A stretch of 64,000 nucleotides of DNA from Candidatus Cloacimonadota bacterium. GTDB taxonomy: Bacteria; Muiribacteriota; UBA6191. Below are positions 1 through 6,282 of the stretch, in pieces. Made by a program: the position numbers and the translations under genes. Position 1 is the first letter of the stretch. Each line of letters opens with the position of its first letter. The stretch lies in assembly GCA_002402105.1 (NCBI GenBank), contig NVVD01000001.1, positions 575,345 to 639,344 on the forward strand, read 5' to 3'. Below the pieces are notes generated by a model, which worked only from the letters and a program-made list of their open reading frames with translations, did not search any database and was not told the DNA's origin.

Positions 1-1
1 A

Positions 2-466
2 GATTCTTATAACTCTTATCAAGAAAATAGAGCAAATACAAAAAGAGATTTTTCTCAGTCATATGATGACTCTTCACATACTCAAGGTTCATATAATGAA
101 GCTCCAATGAGACAAAATGATGATATGAGTACATCTCAACAAAACTCTTATAGTAGAAATTATAAACAAGCAGAAGAACAAAATGTAGGTGCTTCTAATT
201 ATAATACTCAAAGAGATCAAAACTATTCACAATATGACTCAAGAAATGAAAGATCATTTGATACGAATTATTCTGATGTTAATTATTCTCAAAATACGAA
301 TGACTCGTATAGTGATAGAGGTAGAAGTGCCAACTTTGAGTCAAAACGGCCAAAAAAGCTAAGAGTAAATGTACAAAAATCTTCTAATAAAAAAAGAAAA
401 AAGTCTATTTTTGGAAATCCATTTCGAGGGGTAAGTAACTTCTTTCGATCAGCATTTAAAAGATAG
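2..466 (+). CDS. Low-complexity S/Y/N/Q-rich protein with basic tail (5' partial)
   Basis: The reading frame is open from the first bases of the window, so the start lies upstream. 154 residues are visible. The first ~110 are strongly enriched in Ser, Tyr, Asn, Gln and Asp, with repeated short blocks such as NYSQ, SYD and DSYS, much like a prion-like or disordered domain. The last ~40 residues switch sharply to Lys/Arg-rich sequence (RPKKLRVN, KKRKK) and end FRSAFKR, suited to binding nucleic acid or acidic membrane. No enzyme or membrane domain is visible. A strong terminator follows 10 bases after the stop. Function unknown. The two-part composition resembles disordered RNA-binding proteins, but that is only a compositional analogy. 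Confidence 0.75.
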   Translation, partial: DSYNSYQENRANTKRDFSQSYDDSSHTQGSYNEAPMRQNDDMSTSQQNSYSRNYKQAEEQNVGASNYNTQRDQNYSQYDSRNERSFDTNYSDVNYSQNTNDSYSDRGRSANFESKRPKKLRVNVQKSSNKKRKKSIFGNPFRGVSNFFRSAFKR

Positions 467-472
467 GACAAC

Positions 473-512
473 AAAAAAGCCCCAGTTACATTTTGTAATT
501 GGGGCTTTTTTT
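473..512. terminator. Bidirectional intrinsic terminator
   Basis: A hairpin with arms AGCCCCAGTTACA and TGTAATTGGGGCT is flanked by an A-run on the left and a T-run on the right, so it can stop transcription from both sides. It sits between two convergent genes (stop at 466 on plus, stop at 516 on minus). Confidence 0.85.
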
Positions 513-515
513 ATT

Positions 516-1319
516 TTAGTTTAAATTTAATTTAACCTGGTCAAAAAAGTCTAAGATTCGTTTAGAATTAACCCCAAAGTCAGATTTACCAGAGCGTGAT
601 TTTGATCTCATATGAACCTCTGATAATTGATCATTTATTTTTCTAACTTCAATGACTATATCATCAATAAAACCTAAAAATTGTGTTTTAGCTTGAGCTT
701 CAATTTTAAAATCATTTGGTATAGTTTCTACGATGTTCCAAGCAAAAATCTCTGCAACATTTTTGACTGTAGAAAAGGTCTTTTCTTGAGATTGGTTTAC
801 CTGTAGAGGTAGTACCAAAGGAAAATATTCTTTTTGTTTTTGTGAAAATTGCTTTATTGGGTAGCTAAAATCTCTATTTTTATTATTTTTAGCAATAACA
901 TCAAATTGGGGCGGATTGTTAAAGCTTGTAGTTATATCATTAATTTTAGGCTGTGCAAGGTTTGCAATTACGATAAATAAAGCAAATAAAGCGGGTATAA
1001 CTTGTAAAAATAATATAGTTTTACCAACGGTTATTGTTCCGTAAATTCCGACTCCTACAATAAAAATAAGTATAAAAATTTTGATAGGTGTAGATTGAGA
1101 GGGGATTTTTGAAAAAATAGTCCAAATTAACCCTATAGCTAAAAGTAAATTATAGACACCTTGGTTAGCGGCAAATGTAGAACAGGTTTGAACTTGTTCG
1201 GCAGTCATTTTAAATATTTTTTGTCCCATTGGGGTTAAGATTATATAACGCTCTAAAATAAAGAAATAGATATGTAAAAAAGTCACAAGTGAAAGAAGAA
1301 TTTTTTCTAGTTGAATCAT
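516..1319 (-). CDS. DUF1304-DUF1499 fusion membrane protein
   Basis: The N-terminal ~125 residues look like DUF1304, a small four-helix membrane protein: LHIYFFILERY in the first helix and AANQGVYNLLLAIGLIW, the family's most conserved stretch. After a linker, residues ~145-267 look like DUF1499, with FIDDIVIEVR and the signature SKSRSGKSDFGVNSKR near the end. Both families are normally separate genes of unknown biochemical role; here one 267-residue protein holds both. The start is supported by AGGATTAAAT just upstream of the ATG. The 3' end runs into the bidirectional terminator. Topology would put the DUF1499 part on one membrane face. Domain calls come from recalled family motifs. Confidence 0.8.
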   Translation of the reverse strand: MIQLEKILLSLVTFLHIYFFILERYIILTPMGQKIFKMTAEQVQTCSTFAANQGVYNLLLAIGLIWTIFSKIPSQSTPIKIFILIFIVGVGIYGTITVGKTILFLQVIPALFALFIVIANLAQPKINDITTSFNNPPQFDVIAKNNKNRDFSYPIKQFSQKQKEYFPLVLPLQVNQSQEKTFSTVKNVAEIFAWNIVETIPNDFKIEAQAKTQFLGFIDDIVIEVRKINDQLSEVHMRSKSRSGKSDFGVNSKRILDFFDQVKLNLN

Positions 1320-1378
1320 AATTTAATCCTGCTAATAGTAAAAGATAGAGAATAGTATGAGTTACTGTATAAAAAAAT

Positions 1379-2137
1379 TCAAGATTGTTTTAATCTTTTA
1401 ATAGTAATTTGAGCGACAGGGTTGTTAAATTTATGACTTTGATCTAAAACAGAGTTAGCTAAACCATCACTAGATGTAATGACTCCCCTATGAATTGATA
1501 AAAAAATTTCATCATTAGAGTTAGTGGGAGAAACCGCTTTAGCAAGAGTACTTTGATCACCATGAGGGCCAGACATTGTAGAGGGGGTTTCAGAGTTAAA
1601 CTCTGTTCCGCAATCAAAGGCATTTGCATCAAAGGTTTTAGTTTCACCAACATTCAAACTATCTATTTGTATATGAGTAGCTCCAGTCATACCATCGTTT
1701 GTATTTACTAGCATATTAGCCCATGTAAAATAGATGTCTTCTTTAGACTTTATAATAAATGTACTGACATTAGACTTTGAATGAGAGTTTGTTTCTAGGC
1801 CTATAAATGTTTGATAAACATTACCATTAATATTTGCATTATTAATCCATTTTTGACTATTTCCAGTTTCACAAAGTTCTTCTAAAGAGCTTTTTATAGC
1901 TTTAGATAGGGTCCATTCTTTTATTAAAATATTTTTATGAAATATAAAAGATGATTTAGAAAACTTTTGATTAAAAGTAAGATTTGTAATTTGTATATCA
2001 AATTGAGTTTCATCTATAGTAGGAGATGGATTTGTTACAGTATCTTCGTTAATTAAATTTGGGTCAACAGTAGGGGATAGTTTACATCCTTGTAAAAAAA
2101 ATATAAAAAGAGCGATACTTAAGATTGATAATTTCAT
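1379..2137 (-). CDS. Spondin-domain lipoprotein
   Basis: A 252-residue protein with a lipoprotein signal: hydrophobic N-terminus ending FFLQGC, so Cys18 is the likely lipidated residue. After a Thr/Pro-rich linker, the rest resembles the N-terminal spondin domain found in bacterial secreted proteins: FTWANMLVNTNDGMTG, a Cys/Gly-Thr-Glu block (FDCGTEFNSE), IHRGV, and a final FNNPVAQITI. Its ATG directly abuts the stop of the preceding paralogue (TAAATG), so the two are an operon. Spondin_N domains are thought to act in extracellular adhesion or recognition; the ligand here is unknown. Compared with its neighbour it has Cys in place of Ala before the GTE motif. Confidence 0.75.
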   Translation of the reverse strand: MKLSILSIALFIFFLQGCKLSPTVDPNLINEDTVTNPSPTIDETQFDIQITNLTFNQKFSKSSFIFHKNILIKEWTLSKAIKSSLEELCETGNSQKWINNANINGNVYQTFIGLETNSHSKSNVSTFIIKSKEDIYFTWANMLVNTNDGMTGATHIQIDSLNVGETKTFDANAFDCGTEFNSETPSTMSGPHGDQSTLAKAVSPTNSNDEIFLSIHRGVITSSDGLANSVLDQSHKFNNPVAQITIKRLKQS

Positions 2138-2863
2138 TTACTTAACCACAATTGTTAAGAGTGCTACGGGGTTCATAAATCTATGTATTCTACTATCTAA
2201 ATCAGAAATATCATTGTTGCTACCATCAATTAAAAGGTCTCCTAAAACTCCTCGATGAATATGTATTCCAATTTTATTGGCATTTTCATCACCATTTACA
2301 ATGACGCCACTACCACTTGCGTTAAAGCTAACTTCAGTATGTTGTGGAATCCCTGTATTTGTATTTCCTTGAACAGTAGAAATGATATTTTCATCATTGT
2401 TTTCAGTACCAGCATCCCAAGCATTTATAAATACGGTGTATGTACCCTTAACTGTCGGAATCTTATAAGATTGTAACCCAATAAAACCATCATTTGTTGG
2501 ATAGAGTCTACCAACAATCGTTAAATGCGTATGAGTAGAGTTTGAGTTAGAGTCTGTATTTAGGGTGACGGTTGATGTTTTTTCTCCTGGATTTAATAAA
2601 GTAGTGGTAGGAAAAGCAGGTTTAAAAGTATCTAAGTCAGTATTTCCAAGATTAGAAAAGTCTGTTAAGTTACCAGATTCAGCCATAGTTTCTATTGCTG
2701 TTGAAGCGAAATTAGCTGCTTTAAATAAAGGGGCATTTTCAGCATGAGCAGTAACAAGAATTTGTGAAAAATACATGCCTGTAGTGAGGTTTGCAATCGT
2801 CACATCAAATACGCTAGATTCAGTTTGATATATAAATAATAGTAAAAATAAGAATGTTTTCAT
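2138..2863 (-). CDS. Spondin-domain secreted protein
   Basis: A 241-residue protein with a short signal peptide (about 16 hydrophobic residues) and then a full spondin_N-like domain: FDVTIANLTTGMYFS at the start, PTNDGFIGLQ, NAWDAGTENNDE, IHIHRGV and FMNPVALLTIV at the end. These blocks line up with the lipoprotein encoded directly downstream, so this is a tandem duplication followed by divergence (soluble versus lipid-anchored). AGGG lies a few bases before the ATG. The AGTE acidic cluster is the usual candidate divalent-cation site in spondin domains. First gene of a two-gene operon; a perfect inverted repeat lies 38 bases upstream. Confidence 0.75.
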   Translation of the reverse strand: MKTFLFLLLFIYQTESSVFDVTIANLTTGMYFSQILVTAHAENAPLFKAANFASTAIETMAESGNLTDFSNLGNTDLDTFKPAFPTTTLLNPGEKTSTVTLNTDSNSNSTHTHLTIVGRLYPTNDGFIGLQSYKIPTVKGTYTVFINAWDAGTENNDENIISTVQGNTNTGIPQHTEVSFNASGSGVIVNGDENANKIGIHIHRGVLGDLLIDGSNNDISDLDSRIHRFMNPVALLTIVVK

Positions 2864-2900
2864 AAGAGCCCTGATTGTATTTGGATAGGTTTACTTTAAA

Positions 2901-2927
2901 TATGACTTTATATAAATGAAAGTCATA
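2901..2927. repeat. Perfect 9-bp inverted repeat upstream of the spondin operon
   Basis: TATGACTTT, nine bases, then AAAGTCATA. It lies 38 bases before the start codon of the first spondin gene, where an operator or a 5'-leader hairpin would be expected. No T-run follows on the minus strand, so a terminator is unlikely. Confidence 0.5.
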
Positions 2928-3213
2928 ATATACCTCGTAATATAGTTAAGATAAGTTTTGTTAATTTAGTAAGTTTTTTAAATAAATAAGTTTTATAGAT
3001 GAAAATAGTGGAGAAAGCTGACTTTTAAGATTTGGACTTTTTATTAAACTAAGGTTTTTTGGACAAGGCTATTTTAGATTTTGGTGCAAATTTTAAATCA
3101 ATCAAAAAAAAGATGAATCAGTTTAAACCATGGTAAACAAGCCAAAAATTAAAATCATTTCATACTTTTTATCTACTCAAATAAAAATAAAACCAAATAA
3201 ATAAAAATAAAGC

Positions 3214-3243
3214 TTGCATTGTGGCATTAGTCTATGGCATATT
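3214..3243 (+). promoter_or_regulatory. Candidate sigma70-type promoter of the large RNA
   Basis: TTGCAT and CATATT are separated by 18 bases. The predicted start point, ~3249, coincides with the 5' strand of the closing helix of the RNA (AGCTTT from 3248). An A/T-rich tract lies upstream, as for an UP-like element. Seen by eye only. Confidence 0.45.
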
Positions 3244-3886
3244 GATCAGCTTTCGAAAAACAACCCGAGAGCAACGAGCTAAAGACAAACCTTCTAGGAG
3301 GTCTGGACAAGCTCAAAAGGTTACACTGGGAGCCACTGACAAACTTGTTTGAAGGATGGCCAGAGTTGTGAGAACAAAACCTTGAAGATTAGTTTGAAAC
3401 CATGGTGACATGTTGGAAAATAAGATCAAGAAGGTACAGCTTAGAAGTAAGCTAAGATCACAATGGTAATTCCAGAGAAGCCAAAACAATTGTAGGAGAA
3501 ACCAGCTTAGTTAGAAGAGCAATCTTTTAATCGCTAGGGACTCATTAAGATCGAAACCGATGAAGCTTTGAGAAAAGGCAAGATCGGAATCATTTTTTGG
3601 AAACAAAGAACACAGCTTAGTGAGGAGAAATCTTCAAGAGTAAAGGTTGAAGTCGGAACTGGACTTAAGAGCGATGTGAGAGCAGAGTTTGTATGTCAAA
3701 GGATTTGATTTGGAATAGCCATAGGCTACTGAAAAAGTAGAAATGGTTTCGAAAGTGAGAATGCGAAACGCAAGTTAAGCAAGATTACCTGAAACGCCAG
3801 ATGAGAGGGAAACCGACATGAACCCAAAGAAAGGGTCAGCGTATACTGATAACCGGCCTTAGAAACTTGGCAACAAGGGTCTAATT

Positions 3887-4152
3887 TACAGATTGGTTTT
3901 AGGTGATAGCAATATTGTCTGAGACGGAGGCTTGATCTAAAGGAATCGTAAGATTCAAGAGGATTGGTTAAAGAAAGAGAACTTCGGAAACGAAGGGATC
4001 AGGAAGTCAGGAAACAGCTTTTAGAGGTGAAACTCTGGAGCGACTAGTAAGATCAGAAGAGGACGAGCAAGGCAACTTGTAAGTAGGTCTTAGCAAGAAA
4101 ACCAAAGAGTGGTAATAACTACAGATTGGGTTCTAGGTAACTAGATATTGTT
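3887..4152 (+). repeat. Internal sequence repeat within the large RNA
   Basis: A ~32-base element occurs twice: at 3887-3918 and at 4120-4152. Both begin TACAGATTGG, continue with a TTNTAGGT core and end ATATTGT. Each copy follows a hairpin capped by a GCAA loop (3866-3877 and 4068-4079), so a whole sub-domain appears duplicated. Only the second copy keeps a clean GTAA-capped hairpin. Confidence 0.65.
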
Positions 4153-4281
4153 AAAAATCAAATACTCTAAAGATAGGCTAAATCGTATGAGAGCTTGTTA
4201 AGTGTCAAAGCTTAGACATCTAAGAGATGGAAAAACGTTAGGGCTCCGACTTGATTTCGGGAACGCTTTTTAAAGCTTTAA

Positions 4282-4313
4282 AAAACTCTTAAACTTCGGT
4301 TTAAGAGTTTTTT
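4282..4313 (+). terminator. Intrinsic terminator of the large RNA
   Basis: ACTCTTAAAC and GTTTAAGAGT form a perfect 10-bp stem around a very stable TTCG tetraloop, followed by a T-run. Flanking A and T bases extend the pairing. Confidence 0.9.
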
Positions 4314-4341
4314 GTTTTATAAAAGAAAGGTTAACAAGTAT

Positions 4342-4370
4342 TTGATGGGCTAATAAATAGACAATATCTA
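4342..4370 (+). promoter_or_regulatory. Candidate promoter of the secreted-giant cassette
   Basis: TTGATG and TATCTA are separated by 17 bases. The predicted start, ~4377, leaves a leader of only about 15 bases before the ATG at 4393. It lies just after the terminator of the large RNA, so the cassette would need its own promoter here. Confidence 0.4.
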
Positions 4371-4392
4371 ATTTGATGGTTACAATTAATAC

Positions 4393-5268
4393 ATGAGAAA
4401 GTTGCCTAGCCTAAAAGTACAATTAGTTATTTTAATATTTATCAAAATATTTTTAGTTTCTACTCAAGCCCAAAAAATAGCATCTTTTGACCCATATTTT
4501 TTATTATTATTTCACCCTATGATGGCTAAGTTTGATCAATCAGTTCATCGTTTTCAAAAAGAAAACTTTAAAAATAAAATGACAAAAAAAGAATGGCACC
4601 TTCAAAGAGGAAAGCTACTTAAAGAGCTAAGAAACCAGAAAGAAAACATAAAAAGTAAAGATTTACAGAGTTTTTATGTACAATTGCCTAAATTAAAAAA
4701 AGATTTCCCATTAGAGAAGGACTACATAAGAGAATATACAAAGCTAAGATTAACTTACTTAGGCTTACATCACAAAAATAACTTAGAAAAAGACTTTTTA
4801 ATTTTTTATCAAAATGATAAGAAAAGTATTAGAATTTTTTCAAAAATGTGGCGTGATATTAGAGTAGCTATGTCTAAGATTCAAAAGAAAAAAAAATATT
4901 TATTTTTTTTACCAATTTATAAAGAAGTAAATAATGTGTCTAAAAAACCTTATAATCTTCAATTCATTGATAATAAAATGGGAATATCGAGCTATTTAGA
5001 TTTTACATTAAAATCGTCAAAAATTGATAATGAAAAATATATACGGTATAGGCTCAAAGATCATTTTAAACATATTACAAAAACTAGAGACCTTTTATAT
5101 CCTTTTATGAAATCAAAGTTTGTGCTTTATGGCTTAGAAGATGTTACAGACTTAATTCTTAAAGAAGTTTTAAAAGATAATCATTTAAATAAAGAGTTAG
5201 TTTTAATTGTAAGTAATGTTTATAAAACATGGCTAAATAAGCAAAATCAGATAGCCAAAGGTATTTAA
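4393..5268 (+). CDS. Periplasmic Skp/OmpH-like protein, first of a tandem pair
   Basis: 291 residues with a signal peptide (basic start, hydrophobic core, STQAQ cleavage region). The mature start FDPYFLLLFHPMMAKFD matches the start of the next gene's mature protein (LDMVYLFHPKMKNYN), so the two are diverged paralogues. The layout, a short beta-like strand with an HP motif followed by long Lys/Glu-rich helices, resembles the Skp/OmpH chaperone family but is longer and very lysine-rich. Skp proteins hold unfolded outer-membrane or secreted proteins in the periplasm. The stop overlaps the next ATG by one base (TAATG), so the genes are translationally coupled. A role as a dedicated chaperone for the giant protein two genes downstream is inferred from position. 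Recognition is weak; no signature residue is decisive. Confidence 0.6.
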   Translation: MRKLPSLKVQLVILIFIKIFLVSTQAQKIASFDPYFLLLFHPMMAKFDQSVHRFQKENFKNKMTKKEWHLQRGKLLKELRNQKENIKSKDLQSFYVQLPKLKKDFPLEKDYIREYTKLRLTYLGLHHKNNLEKDFLIFYQNDKKSIRIFSKMWRDIRVAMSKIQKKKKYLFFLPIYKEVNNVSKKPYNLQFIDNKMGISSYLDFTLKSSKIDNEKYIRYRLKDHFKHITKTRDLLYPFMKSKFVLYGLEDVTDLILKEVLKDNHLNKELVLIVSNVYKTWLNKQNQIAKGI

Positions 5269-6281
5269 TGAATAAATTTATAATTTGTTTTTTGTTAGTA
5301 ACTTATTTTGTAAAAGCTAGCGAGTTATCAAGTGTTGAGCAATATGATTTGTTATTAAATCAAACGGTACAAGATGATTCAATAAAGTCTAAATTAGATT
5401 TACAAAAAATAAAATCTAGTAAATTTGTCTCTAAAGTTGGTTTAGTATCATTAGATATGGTTTATTTGTTTCATCCAAAAATGAAAAACTATAATTATTT
5501 AATGGATAGTTTTTTTATCAATATCCCCAAAAACCTATCAATTTCTTTAGCTTTTTATTTAAAAAATAAATTAGTAGAGTATAAAAAATTTAAAAGAAAG
5601 TATTTAAAGAAACAAACTCAGTACAAAAGAGCCTTTAAAAAAATAAATCTTGAACTAAATCAACTAAGAGAAGCTTTTTTAAATGTAAATACAAATAATT
5701 CAACAGATAACTTTAGAGATGAAGAGCAAAAGTATTGGGATCGCAGATATAAGTTAGAGCAAAAAAAAGAAAACTTAAAGAAGACTTTTACATCTTGGTT
5801 AAAAGAAAATGATAAAGACTTTTTAATGAGTGAAAAAAATCGTGATTTACAGTTTTTAAAAATAGTACAAGAAGTAGAAAAAATAATAAAAAAAATATCG
5901 ATTAAAAACTCTATTAACTTTGTATTTAATATAGATTCAGATATTAACCATACTAAAAGTAAATTAAAGTTACCTAAAAGAGACCTTTTTTGGCAAGAAT
6001 ATAATGATTATTCTTCACTGTTGCAAGATGAACTATTTTTTAATTATGAAAAAAGGGGTACAAATGAGCAATATTATAAATCTTTATCATCACATTTGTC
6101 ATATTATCCTCAATTAAAAAATAGCTTTTCTCAAAATTTTAAAAAGATGGCATTTGTTGGAAAAAGCCAAAATATAACAAAACAGGTTTTGGATATATTG
6201 TTTGATAAATACAGGTATTCAAAAAGGTTAAAAGCAAAACTATTAAGAGTTTTGTTTAAATTTTCAAATAAGGATAAATAA
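5268..6281 (+). CDS. Periplasmic Skp/OmpH-like protein, second of a tandem pair
   Basis: 337 residues with a signal peptide (cleavage near VKASE). It has a Skp-like opening (VGLVSLDMVYLFHPKM), a long charged coiled-coil region (~residues 90-190), then IVQEVEKIIKKISIKNSIN followed by FVFNID, which matches the closing helix-strand element of Skp/OmpH (a helix ending in a V-L-D-type strand). The C-terminal ~110 residues are extra and unrecognised. It is coupled to the preceding paralogue by TAATG and followed after one base by the 2186-residue protein. Tandem Skp-like genes directly ahead of a giant exported protein suggest a dedicated periplasmic holdase pair; that is inference. Confidence 0.6.
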   Translation: MNKFIICFLLVTYFVKASELSSVEQYDLLLNQTVQDDSIKSKLDLQKIKSSKFVSKVGLVSLDMVYLFHPKMKNYNYLMDSFFINIPKNLSISLAFYLKNKLVEYKKFKRKYLKKQTQYKRAFKKINLELNQLREAFLNVNTNNSTDNFRDEEQKYWDRRYKLEQKKENLKKTFTSWLKENDKDFLMSEKNRDLQFLKIVQEVEKIIKKISIKNSINFVFNIDSDINHTKSKLKLPKRDLFWQEYNDYSSLLQDELFFNYEKRGTNEQYYKSLSSHLSYYPQLKNSFSQNFKKMAFVGKSQNITKQVLDILFDKYRYSKRLKAKLLRVLFKFSNKDK

Positions 6282-6282
6282 C

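Larger units (their letters stand above)
3248..4313 (+). ncRNA. Large ornate structured non-coding RNA (~1.06 kb)
   Basis: No open frame of useful length crosses this stretch. It is purine-rich and, in the lines I counted, about 40% G+C against about 30% around it. Long-range pairs close it: AGCTTT 3248-3253 with AAAGCT 4272-4277; CCCGA 3264-3268 with TCGGG 4257-4261; AACGAGCT 3273-3280 with AGCTTGTT 4192-4199. Local hairpins capped by GNRA loops: CTTG-GCAA-CAAG 3866-3877 inside TTAGA/TCTAA; GAATC-GTAA-GATTC 3943-3956; CTTCG-GAAA-CGAAG 3982-3995; CAAG-GCAA-CTTG 4068-4079; TCTAG-GTAA-CTAGA 4132-4145. Other stems: 3438-3453, 3632-3652, 3726-3740, 3746-3769. It ends in a strong intrinsic terminator. 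Size and GNRA density recall the giant RNA classes GOLLD and ROOL, but I cannot assign it to either. There is no IscB/TnpB gene nearby (against an omega RNA) and no reverse-transcriptase frame (against a retron or group II intron). Confidence 0.82.

Noticed and set aside
2255-2747. Plus-strand frames opposite the spondin genes
   Set aside because: They are antisense to well-supported secreted proteins and have no ribosome-binding site or domain.
3221-3243. Possible sigma54 (-24/-12) promoter TGGCAT...GGCA before the large RNA
   Set aside because: The GG and GC elements are two bases too far apart for the strict sigma54 spacing; the sigma70-type pair fits better.
3248-4313. rRNA fragment, tmRNA, RNase P RNA, group II intron or omega RNA
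   Set aside because: None of the universally conserved sequence blocks I know for rRNA, tmRNA or RNase P is present; there is no reverse-transcriptase frame for an intron and no IscB/TnpB gene nearby.
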